Assembly (NCBI GenBank): GCA_012521805.1
Contig: JAAYLQ010000032.1
Location: 1-15,482, forward strand
From: Bacillota bacterium
GTDB taxonomy: Bacteria; Bacillota; Limnochordia; Darwinibacteriales; DTU012
DNA: 15,482 nucleotides
Direction: 5' to 3'
How positions within the stretch are numbered: the first letter of the stretch is position 1; every line of letters starts with the position of its first letter. This document shows, one piece after another, positions 6,062 through 13,350 of this stretch. The notes under the pieces are model-generated. The model worked only from the letters and a program-made list of their open reading frames with translations, ran no database searches and had not been told where the DNA came from. The translations under genes and the position numbers were made by a program.

Positions 6062-8455
6062 ATGAAAGAGATGGTATATCCTTTATTAGCTTTACGAGGC
6101 ATTATTGTATTCCCAAACATGGTTACACCATTAGAGGTTGGCAGAGAGCTATCGATCCAAGCGCTGGAAGCAGCTATGACTAATGACAGGAAATTGGTGC
6201 TAGCTGCCCAGAAAGATGCCAGTGTTATCGAACCGCTCCAAGAAGACATCTTTACTGTTGGTACATTATGTGAAGTAAAACAGCTGCTAAAAATGCCAGA
6301 AGGTCAGTTCCGCGTGCTGATTGAAGGCATTCAGCGGGTTAAGATAAGTTACTTCATTGAAAACAGCGATTTCTTTGAAGTAGCAGTTCAACCAATGGAA
6401 AGCCAGGTCAGCTATGATATAGAGGTAGAAGCTTTAAGGCGCAGTGTGCTGGACTTTTTCGAAAAATACGTGAAGATGTCTAAGAGAATTCCCAATGAAG
6501 CAATTGGTTCTGTCGGCAGTATCAGCGATCCGGATCGGTTTGCCGATGCTGTTGCTGGTCAGATTATCACTAAGATCGAAGAAAAACAGCCGCTCCTAGA
6601 AGAAACATCAGTCAAAGCGAGACTGGAGCTGCTGCTTCAGCTGCTTGCACAGGAATTAGATCTGTTGGAACTGGAAAAAAAGATTCAAATCAAAGTGCGC
6701 AAGCAGATGGAGCGGACCCAGCGGGAGTATTATCTGCGGGAGCAGATGAAGGCAATTCAAGGAGAACTAGGTGATAAAGACGACCGCACCAGCGAGGTCG
6801 AGGAATATAAAAAGAAACTTAAAGAGGCAAAACTGCCGAAAGAAGCGAAAGCCAAGGTAATCCATGAGCTGCATCGCTTTGAAAAGATGCCGCCGATGGC
6901 AGCCGAAGCGGTGGTGGTCCGCAACTATTTGGATTGGATGCTTGCCCTGCCTTGGTCTAAAATCACAAAGGATCGCTTAGATATTAACGAGGCGGAATTG
7001 ATTCTCGATCGTGATCATTACGGGCTGGCTAAAGTCAAACAGCGGATTTTAGAATACCTTGCGGTCCGCCAACTGACTAAGGAGCTTAAAGGGCCAATTC
7101 TCTGCTTGGTTGGACCTCCCGGAGTTGGCAAAACATCTTTAGCCCGTTCGGTGGCAGAAGCATTGGGGAGAAAGTTTGTCCGCATTTCCCTTGGGGGTGT
7201 GCGGGACGAAGCTGAAATTAGAGGTCACCGCCGCACTTATGTAGGGGCTCTGCCAGGCAGAATAATTCAAGGAATGAAAACAGCCGGCAGCCGCAATCCT
7301 GTATTTCTGTTGGATGAAATTGATAAGTTGGCTTCAGATTTCCGCGGCGATCCCACTTCGGCGCTGCTGGAGGCTTTAGATCCTGAGCAAAACGATACTT
7401 TCAGCGACCATTATTTGGAAGTACCTTTTGATTTGTCGCAGGTAATGTTTCTGACAACCGCGAATGTACTTTATCAGATTCCGGCGCCGCTGCGGGATCG
7501 GATGGAAGTAATTGAAATTCCAGGTTACACTGAACTGGAGAAATTAGAGATAGCAAAGCGGCATTTGTGGCCGAAACAGCTGAAGGCCCACGGCCTTAAT
7601 GAAGATCAAGTTATCATATCTGATAATACCTTTGTGCGGGTGATCAGCAACTATACCAGGGAGGCAGGAGTGCGGAATTTAGAGCGGGAATTAGCTGCAA
7701 TCTGCCGCAAAATTGCTACCGAAATTGTGCGTGGGGGTAAAACCCCAGTGCGGGTCACTGTCAGCTCGCTCCACAAATATTTGGGAGCGCCCAAATTTAC
7801 CCATCAACTGATGGATACTGAGGATCGGGTTGGTGTTGCCACCGGTTTGGCTTTTACATCAGTTGGGGGAGAACTGCTTTCAATTGAAGTGACCATTGTT
7901 AAAGGGAAAGGTAAAATCATTCTGACTGGTAAATTAGGTGAAGTGATGCGGGAATCCGCTCAAACCGCCATCAGTTATATCCGCTCTCGGGCAAATCAGC
8001 TGGGTATCGAGGCGGATTTCCATGAGAAGTATGATATTCATGTCCACGTTCCTGAAGGAGCAATCCCCAAGGATGGTCCTTCAGCAGGAATTACCATTGC
8101 GACAGCAGTTGTCAGTGCGCTAACCGGCAGACCGGTAAAGCGTGATGTAGCTATGACAGGTGAGATTACCCTGCGGGGCAGAGTGCTGCCGATCGGGGGA
8201 GTAAAGGAAAAACTGCTGGCAGCCCATCGGGGTGGTATTCCCCATGTACTGCTGCCAAAGGAAAATGAAAAGAACCTGGAGGATATCCCAGATGAGGTGC
8301 TCCGCAAAATAGAGATTGAGTTTGTAGATCATATGGATTCAGTATTAGAGATTGCACTGGGAGAAGCAGAGGAAGAGCAGGGTAACGATGAGAAGCTGGA
8401 TTTTGTACCGCCAGAAGAATTTTCCGATTCGCAGCAGTGGATTGAGCGGCAATGA
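6062..8455 (+). CDS. lon: Lon (LonA), ATP-dependent AAA+ serine protease
   Basis: Lon is a soluble hexameric protease that removes misfolded and regulatory proteins. The 797-residue protein is full length. An N-terminal substrate-binding (LAN) domain starts at YPLLALRGIIVFPNMVTPLEVGR, followed by a coiled-coil region around REYYLREQMKAIQGELG. Walker A GPPGVGKT is at 351-358, then Walker B (FLLDEIDKL). The protease domain has Ser674 (KDGPSAG) and Lys717 (PIGGVKEK), again 43 residues apart. The start at 6062 is chosen because GGAGGTGG (6049-6056) lies 5 nt upstream; an ATG at 6047 overlaps that site. It ends in a TGA that overlaps the engB ATG (ATGA), so the two are translationally coupled. It appears to have its own promoter at 6011-6026. 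Confidence 0.98.
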   Translation: MKEMVYPLLALRGIIVFPNMVTPLEVGRELSIQALEAAMTNDRKLVLAAQKDASVIEPLQEDIFTVGTLCEVKQLLKMPEGQFRVLIEGIQRVKISYFIENSDFFEVAVQPMESQVSYDIEVEALRRSVLDFFEKYVKMSKRIPNEAIGSVGSISDPDRFADAVAGQIITKIEEKQPLLEETSVKARLELLLQLLAQELDLLELEKKIQIKVRKQMERTQREYYLREQMKAIQGELGDKDDRTSEVEEYKKKLKEAKLPKEAKAKVIHELHRFEKMPPMAAEAVVVRNYLDWMLALPWSKITKDRLDINEAELILDRDHYGLAKVKQRILEYLAVRQLTKELKGPILCLVGPPGVGKTSLARSVAEALGRKFVRISLGGVRDEAEIRGHRRTYVGALPGRIIQGMKTAGSRNPVFLLDEIDKLASDFRGDPTSALLEALDPEQNDTFSDHYLEVPFDLSQVMFLTTANVLYQIPAPLRDRMEVIEIPGYTELEKLEIAKRHLWPKQLKAHGLNEDQVIISDNTFVRVISNYTREAGVRNLERELAAICRKIATEIVRGGKTPVRVTVSSLHKYLGAPKFTHQLMDTEDRVGVATGLAFTSVGGELLSIEVTIVKGKGKIILTGKLGEVMRESAQTAISYIRSRANQLGIEADFHEKYDIHVHVPEGAIPKDGPSAGITIATAVVSALTGRPVKRDVAMTGEITLRGRVLPIGGVKEKLLAAHRGGIPHVLLPKENEKNLEDIPDEVLRKIEIEFVDHMDSVLEIALGEAEEEQGNDEKLDFVPPEEFSDSQQWIERQ

Positions 8456-9030
8456 GCATTAATGTCCAGGATTGTGAGTTTATTTCCAGTGCGGTTAAAT
8501 CCAGTCAATATCCAGTTCACGATTACCCCGAAATTGCGTTAGTAGGACGATCTAATGTTGGTAAATCATCTCTGATTAATGCCCTGGTTAACCGAAAAAA
8601 ATTAGCTAGGGTATCGGGGCAGCCCGGCAGGACCCAAGCTTTGAACTTTTACCGGGTAGATCGCTTAGTTTTAGTCGATCTACCCGGTTACGGATACGCC
8701 AAAGTTCCAGAATCGGTAAAAGCGCAGTGGAAGCCGATGATCGAAGGCTATTTAACCCAGCGCCGAAATTTAGCGGCGGTTTTGATGGTGGTTGATATCA
8801 GGCACCGTCCGACAGCCGATGACCAAATGATGGCTGAGTGGATCGCTGCCATGGATATTCCTGCTTGGATAGTTGCTACAAAAGCTGATAAAATCAGCCG
8901 CAGCAAACAAAAAACACACTTAAATCAAATAATCAGCCTATTAAATCTACCCGGGATCGTATTTTCAGCTGCAACCAAAATAGGAAGAGAAGACCTCCTT
9001 GCGGTGTTGAATCAGTTTATTGTAGGTTAA
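8452..9030 (+). CDS. engB: EngB/YsxC, ribosome biogenesis GTP-binding protein
   Basis: This essential small GTPase acts in late assembly of the 50S ribosomal subunit. The 192-residue protein shows all G motifs of the TrmE-Era-EngA-YihA family: G1 GRSNVGKS at 32-39, G2 Thr61 in PGRTQ, G3 DLPGYGYA at 76-83 and G4 TKAD at 143-146. Its start overlaps the lon stop by 4 nt with no strong ribosome binding site of its own, so translation is probably coupled. The lon-engB pairing is a common arrangement in Bacillota. The next gene begins 15 nt after its stop. Confidence 0.97.
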   Translation: MSINVQDCEFISSAVKSSQYPVHDYPEIALVGRSNVGKSSLINALVNRKKLARVSGQPGRTQALNFYRVDRLVLVDLPGYGYAKVPESVKAQWKPMIEGYLTQRRNLAAVLMVVDIRHRPTADDQMMAEWIAAMDIPAWIVATKADKISRSKQKTHLNQIISLLNLPGIVFSAATKIGREDLLAVLNQFIVG

Positions 9031-9045
9031 GTGAGGGATTCGTTA

Positions 9046-10218
9046 ATGAAAGATAACACAAAGTTATTGGTTGTCAGTAGTGCGGCTGCTTTAGCGGTAG
9101 GGGCTGGCTTGTGGTATTACACACCAATGCTCGCGTGGGATCGGTGGCTGGAATTATTCCTGCTGCTGATCCTGCTCATTATGTTTCAGTACCGCGGGAT
9201 TGGTGTGTCGCGTTACATCAAGCTGTCGCTCTCAGTGTCAATTTATCTGATGACCATCTTTGTTTACGGCACCGGGGAATCAATGTGGTTTGCTGTTTTG
9301 TCGAACATTATTTTTGGCATTTTAGCAGGCCAAGAAGGGATTAAAATTTATCTTAATATTCTGCAGCGTTCATTATCCAGCTTGTTAATTGGTTTAGTTT
9401 ATACTTACCTTCAGCATAACGCTGGACAGCTTGTGTTACCGCAAAGCTTTCCGGCGATGCTGTCCTGCGCGGTTCTGTATACATTTATCAACCTGTTGTT
9501 GGTATCCATTTTTACTTTGTTGATGGATCCAAACTCATTATTGGGTTTGCGGAACGCCTTTAAACCGGGAATCTGGCTTAACTCTCTTCTGTTTGGTTAT
9601 ATTGGCGTGATTTTTGCGGCATTTGTCACTGCTTGGCAGCTGCCGGGTCTGCTCGCCTTTGGTATGTTTTTAATCGGGGTTTCTGAAATTATGCGCTACA
9701 GTCTGCGCCTTGTCGCTGAACAGCAGCGGCGGATCCAGGCGGAACAGGAATTAATTGTTGATTCCAAAACCAATGTCTACAACTATCGGTTTTTAAGCGA
9801 ATGGCTGGATCAAGAGAGCAGCACACCGGTGACAATGCTCTTTATTGATATTGATGACTTCAAGCTGTTTAACGACATGTACGGCCATGATTATGGCGAT
9901 TATGTGCTGTGGACAGTTGCCCAAACAATTCGCAGCAGTGTGCGGGAGAAAGATTATGTGGTCCGCTTTGGCGGCGAAGAATTTGTTGTGATTCTGCCCC
10001 ATACCTCAAGGGGGCGGGGAGTGGCTATCGCTGAAAGAATTCAAGCTAAACTCGCCGATTTGTCCGATGCCGGCTTGAAAAGGAACCTAACGGTTTCAAT
10101 CGGAATTGCCAGCTATCCGGAAGATGCAGAGGATCGCATGGAACTTCTGAGACGGGCAGATATGGCGATGTATAAGGCGAAATCATTAGGTAAGAATCAG
10201 TGCTGTACTTCTGGTTAA
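9046..10218 (+). CDS. Membrane-bound diguanylate cyclase (GGDEF domain)
   Basis: The 390-residue protein probably makes cyclic di-GMP. About seven or eight hydrophobic segments cover residues 7-216, followed by a short charged helix (LRLVAEQQRRIQAEQELIVDSKT) that links to a C-terminal GGDEF domain (about 225-388). The domain is expected to be active. The metal and substrate residues in FIDIDDFKLFND are present, and the signature is GGEEF at 309-313. An RxxD inhibition site (Arg300 to Asp303) lies five residues upstream, so product feedback is likely. I do not recognise the membrane sensor as a named MASE-type module. Start 9046 is chosen because GAGG (9033-9036) lies 9 nt upstream; an in-frame GTG at 9031 overlaps that site. 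It follows engB by 15 nt and precedes the PrcB-like gene by 15 nt, so all are probably one operon. Confidence 0.93.
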   Translation: MKDNTKLLVVSSAAALAVGAGLWYYTPMLAWDRWLELFLLLILLIMFQYRGIGVSRYIKLSLSVSIYLMTIFVYGTGESMWFAVLSNIIFGILAGQEGIKIYLNILQRSLSSLLIGLVYTYLQHNAGQLVLPQSFPAMLSCAVLYTFINLLLVSIFTLLMDPNSLLGLRNAFKPGIWLNSLLFGYIGVIFAAFVTAWQLPGLLAFGMFLIGVSEIMRYSLRLVAEQQRRIQAEQELIVDSKTNVYNYRFLSEWLDQESSTPVTMLFIDIDDFKLFNDMYGHDYGDYVLWTVAQTIRSSVREKDYVVRFGGEEFVVILPHTSRGRGVAIAERIQAKLADLSDAGLKRNLTVSIGIASYPEDAEDRMELLRRADMAMYKAKSLGKNQCCTSG

Positions 10219-10233
10219 AGGGGGGGATCCATC

Positions 10234-10779
10234 ATGGTGAAAAATATTTTATTGGCAGCTGTTATTGTCTTACTGTTACTTAACGCCCAAACCCTAATAG
10301 TTGGTATTTATGAAAGTGATCGCAATACCGATGGATGGCAGTGGTACACTAGTGATTCCCGCACCCACATTGTGATTGGCTTTAATCAGGAACAGTGGTC
10401 TGCGGTACTGGACACATTAGACCATAGTTTCAGCGGGTATTATTATTTTGATGACAGTAAATATATTCCAATCTTGGTTTATTTAGGGGAACGTCCCAGT
10501 GAGGGATACGAGGTTGATATCAGCAGGATTGTTAAAGAAAATGAACGCACAATAATTACCATCGCTCGCAGATCTCCCGAGCGGGAGCAGTACGTCAATA
10601 CCGACCCGACTTATCCCTACGATTATCTGCTGCTCAAGCGGGAGCAGCTGATCAATGAGGAAATTATTGTGCAGGATCAATACGGCAATATCCTCGCATG
10701 CTACCGGCAGGTATTTCCAGGAGAAGAACGGATTTATGAAGAAATTGTAATTTTTGAATACCCAATGCAGGAATTTTAA
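10234..10779 (+). CDS. Exported PrcB-domain protein of unknown role
   Basis: The 181-residue protein starts with a signal peptide or membrane anchor: Lys3, then a hydrophobic run to about residue 23. No lipobox cysteine is present. Residues about 78-137 (IPILVYLGERPSEGYEV ... TYPYDYLLLK) match the PrcB C-terminal domain, known from a lipoprotein subunit of the Treponema denticola dentilisin protease complex and found in many short clostridial proteins. The hallmark L-G-x-R-P-x-x-G-Y and T-Y-P-Y strings are both visible. The first 75 residues outside the anchor are not recognisable. A very purine-rich site (AAGGGGGGG, 10218-10226) lies 7 nt before the ATG. No protease gene of the PrcA/PrtP type lies beside it, so a chaperone or adaptor role is only a guess. 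Confidence 0.75.
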   Translation: MVKNILLAAVIVLLLLNAQTLIVGIYESDRNTDGWQWYTSDSRTHIVIGFNQEQWSAVLDTLDHSFSGYYYFDDSKYIPILVYLGERPSEGYEVDISRIVKENERTIITIARRSPEREQYVNTDPTYPYDYLLLKREQLINEEIIVQDQYGNILACYRQVFPGEERIYEEIVIFEYPMQEF

Positions 10780-10841
10780 GACAAATGTAGAAGTAGTTAT
10801 ACACATGGCCCATGGGAGAGCATGAGGAGGCAGAAACAGGC

Positions 10842-11252
10842 TTGAAGAATACCAGACTCTTGCTTGCAAATCCTGCTCTTGCTTTTCAAAAGGCTTGGAC
10901 TAAGTATAAGAACAATGAGCTGACATTGGGGGAGGCAGCTCGAGCCGCTGGCTGCAGAACAGACAGCCAGTTCTTAGAATTGGGGACAAGGTATGAAAGT
11001 AACAGCAAAGCAGCAGTTCCTGAGCATTTATGGCAGCGATCCACGCCAGAGCAGCAGTTTTTGCTTCTGTGCCTGCCGCCGGATTTAGTGGAGATCCTGG
11101 TGCAGATCAGTCGCAAAGATCTGCTCCTGCCCAAAAAACAAAAATATTTGGAGCATTTATGGAACGATCTCTGTCTGCTGAGGGATCTGCAGCTGATTAC
11201 CCAAAAGGATCGGGGCGAACTCTATCAATTTACATTAAATTTAGGTCACTAA
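10842..11252 (+). CDS. Small protein of unknown function with a possible helix-turn-helix
   Basis: I do not recognise this family. The preferred reading starts at TTG 10842 and gives 136 residues, because AGGAGG at 10825-10830 lies 11 nt upstream. An in-frame ATG at 10812 would add 10 residues but has no ribosome binding site. Residues 27-47 (LTLGEAARAAGCRTDSQFLEL) resemble a helix-turn-helix of the kind in which TLxEAAxxAG forms the first helix. Residues about 67-134 are helical and Leu-rich, with a basic stretch RKDLLLPKKQK. The protein has no signal peptide and no membrane segment. It lies 62 nt after the PrcB-like gene and directly before a hairpin terminator, so it is probably the last gene of that operon. 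Codon use resembles that of its neighbours. Coding status is supported by length, ribosome binding site and tight fit between neighbours. Confidence 0.65.
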   Translation: MKNTRLLLANPALAFQKAWTKYKNNELTLGEAARAAGCRTDSQFLELGTRYESNSKAAVPEHLWQRSTPEQQFLLLCLPPDLVEILVQISRKDLLLPKKQKYLEHLWNDLCLLRDLQLITQKDRGELYQFTLNLGH

Positions 11253-11257
11253 CTAAC

Positions 11258-11284
11258 AACGGGGAAGGCATCTGCTTCCCCGTT
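11258..11284. terminator. Intergenic hairpin, probable bidirectional terminator
   Basis: AACGGGGAAG (11258-11267) and CTTCCCCGTT (11275-11284) form a perfect 10-bp stem around GCATCTG. It sits between two convergent genes, 5 nt after the rightward stop. The T tract is poor on both sides (AATCTTTATGG rightward, GTTAGTTAG leftward). Its right arm includes two bases of the stop codon of the leftward FtsA-like gene. Confidence 0.65.
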
Positions 11285-13229
11285 AATCTTTATGGTCAAT
11301 TTTCAGTTCAATTTGGTCCCCATCCTTAATATAATCGGTGTATCCGGCCGGCTGACCGTTGAGCCAGAATTTGACCTGCTTTACCTGGTCAAGCTGTTCC
11401 GGCTGATAAACTCGGAAAATATCAGCGAGGATAAATCTAGTATCCGGCTGGGGTTGGTACTCAATTCTATCCCCATCCTTAACTGCCTGCTCCAGTGCAC
11501 CAGGTTCTCCATTGACCTGCACCCGTACTGGACCTTGAAGCTTAAGCGGCTGATTGTTAACGTGAACCACGATGGCATTTGGCTGTACTGCTACTCCAGC
11601 AGCTTGTAAAGCTACGGCGACTGTGTCAATTGGCTGATAAACCAGGTGATCCCCGTCCGAAAGAACCGCAGTTAGGGGTTGAATTTGGTTGTTCACTTTA
11701 ATCTGGGGCACAGCGGTTACTGGTTTGCCGTTAATAACTAGACGTTTGGTAAGTTTTAAATAGTCCACAGCATCTTTCAGGGTAACCGTGCCGGAATCTG
11801 CGTCCCCAGTTTTAATCTCAATTCGGTCGCCGCCTTTAATTTCGGTGTGGAGAAAAGCTGGCTGATCATTTACATAAATCCGGGGCTGTCCGCTGTGGCT
11901 AACAGGGATTGTCAGGGACTGCTGATTGACCGACAGTGTGAGAGTCTGCCGGTTGGTTTTGATTAAGTCCTCGATATTATAGCTGCAGTTCAGCAGCGCA
12001 TCTCCCACAGTTGCGTTAAACAGCCGCAGAAACTGCACCGTTTCACCATTAATAGTAATTTTCTGCAGGCTCATTGCCGATTGATCTAGATGGTTGCAGC
12101 CGATACAGATTGGGGTAATCAGCTGTGGTCCCAAGTAATCTTCTGCTCCCTGAACTTTACTGAGACTGGAGCGGTCGCGAATGCGGACTAAATTTGGTGC
12201 TAATTCCAACTGCTGAGCAATTTCCTGCTCCAACCCTGGTGTTAAACTGCCGCCGCCGATCAGAATCACCCCTTTGGGTGATCCATCATTTAACACTAAA
12301 ATTTCCTCGGCAATCTCTGCGGCCAGCTGAGCAGTGGTTGGTCGAATTAACTCTAATACCTCCTGTGAGGCAATCTCAACCGCATTGCCCAGCACATCGG
12401 TGCACTTAACGTCAGCTTTCTGGTTCAGCATCCGCTTAACTCTTTCCGCTTCCATGAAGTCGAGGAGATAATGTTCTGCGATTTTCTTGGTAATCAGATC
12501 CCCAGCTTGGGCAATCATCCCAAAAGCTTTAACTGTTCCGCCAGCGGTGATGGCAATATCGCTGGTGCCTGCCCCCACATCTACTAACGCGAGATTAAGC
12601 ATCCGCATCGATTGGGGAATAATCGCATTCATGGCTGCAATCGGCTCTAGAGTTAACGACAGCATTTCCAATCCAGCCAAGCGCAGCGCGGTAGTTAATG
12701 AATCTACCACAATTCGCGGCAGAAAAGTTGCAATTACATCAACTGATGCAGAGTAGCCCTGATGCCCGACTAGGTTTTGAATCGGCTGATCGTCAAGGTA
12801 ACTTTGAATAATTGAATACCCGACACATAAGTAAGTATCGATCGAGGTTTGCACCTGGTAGTGATTCATTTTGTCCAGGGCATCGGCAACCGCACTCAAT
12901 TCCAGGTCGTTCAGATCTTGGGCACTGATTTCCTGATTGGGGACAAGCTTAATAGTTGCCTGCCCGAGCTGAGTTTTTAGGGAACGACCTGCGGCTGCCA
13001 CTGCTGCTTCAGTAATGGGAGCATCTGCGCAGACCGCAATTTCCTGTGCTACCTGCTTGATCACTTGAGCAACCTTAGGGATATCATGAATCTGCCCATC
13101 CTGCATTGCATTGGGCAGCTGTTCCTTGAGAACTACATTTTGGATAATATAGTGTTCGCCATCTTTTTTCATGAGCAAACCAGCAACTTTTCTGGTTCCA
13201 ATGTCTAAAGCAAATACTGTTTCCCGCAT
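11283..13229 (-). CDS. FtsA/PilM-type actin-like ATPase with repeated C-terminal modules
   Basis: Residues 1-385 form an FtsA-like fold. Phosphate-1 is ALDIGTR (Asp9), an SHS2/1C-type insertion lies near 75-165, phosphate-2 is DVGAGTSD (217-224), and the adenosine motif is IGGGSLTPG (GGGS at 325-328). Such proteins anchor division rings (FtsA) or type IV pilus platforms (PilM). Residues 389-648 are extra: repeats of about 55-65 residues, each with VN-x-x-P and a later (K/S)DGDxI or GGDRI turn, at 451-472, 510-531, 570-591 and 621-642. These look like small beta-rich modules. The protein ends in the last one, without FtsA's usual C-terminal amphipathic membrane helix. Start 13229 is preferred over in-frame ATG 13238 and TTG 13244, because GAGG lies 9 nt upstream and MRETVFALDIGTR matches family starts. 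It stands alone, leftward and divergent from pepF. A true FtsA role is doubtful: no ftsZ or pil gene lies beside it. Confidence 0.82.
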   Translation of the reverse strand: MRETVFALDIGTRKVAGLLMKKDGEHYIIQNVVLKEQLPNAMQDGQIHDIPKVAQVIKQVAQEIAVCADAPITEAAVAAAGRSLKTQLGQATIKLVPNQEISAQDLNDLELSAVADALDKMNHYQVQTSIDTYLCVGYSIIQSYLDDQPIQNLVGHQGYSASVDVIATFLPRIVVDSLTTALRLAGLEMLSLTLEPIAAMNAIIPQSMRMLNLALVDVGAGTSDIAITAGGTVKAFGMIAQAGDLITKKIAEHYLLDFMEAERVKRMLNQKADVKCTDVLGNAVEIASQEVLELIRPTTAQLAAEIAEEILVLNDGSPKGVILIGGGSLTPGLEQEIAQQLELAPNLVRIRDRSSLSKVQGAEDYLGPQLITPICIGCNHLDQSAMSLQKITINGETVQFLRLFNATVGDALLNCSYNIEDLIKTNRQTLTLSVNQQSLTIPVSHSGQPRIYVNDQPAFLHTEIKGGDRIEIKTGDADSGTVTLKDAVDYLKLTKRLVINGKPVTAVPQIKVNNQIQPLTAVLSDGDHLVYQPIDTVAVALQAAGVAVQPNAIVVHVNNQPLKLQGPVRVQVNGEPGALEQAVKDGDRIEYQPQPDTRFILADIFRVYQPEQLDQVKQVKFWLNGQPAGYTDYIKDGDQIELKIDHKD

Positions 13230-13250
13230 TATCCTCATCCTCAAGCCTTG

Positions 13251-13279
13251 ATATTAGCATACTTCCACAAAAAAGTCCG
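13251..13279 (-). promoter_or_regulatory. Candidate promoter of the FtsA-like gene
   Basis: On the minus strand an extended -10, TGCTAATAT (13259-13251), lies 22 nt before the chosen ATG. Exactly 17 nt upstream is CGGACT (13279-13274), which keeps only the GAC core of a -35 box. It points away from the pepF promoter about 20 nt to its right. Confidence 0.45.
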
Positions 13280-13297
13280 ATATTCCTCTGTGGTTTT

Positions 13298-13313
13298 TGG
13301 TATAATAATACCA
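13298..13313 (+). promoter_or_regulatory. pepF promoter: extended -10 inside a palindrome
   Basis: TGGTATAAT (13298-13306) is an extended -10. The 16-base stretch TGGTATAATAATACCA is an inverted repeat with 6-base arms TGGTAT/ATACCA. It is identical to the lon promoter element at 6011-6026 at 14 of 16 positions; only the two bases after TATAAT differ (AA for GG). No good -35 box is visible. Confidence 0.6.
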
Positions 13314-13350
13314 TATTGGCCAAATTAGGATTTGCGGAGGAGATGAGACT

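Noticed and set aside
10805..10813. Short palindrome ATGGCCCAT with an ATG upstream of the small unknown gene
   Set aside because: Too short to be meaningful, and the ATG lacks a ribosome binding site; the AGGAGG further down points to the TTG at 10842.
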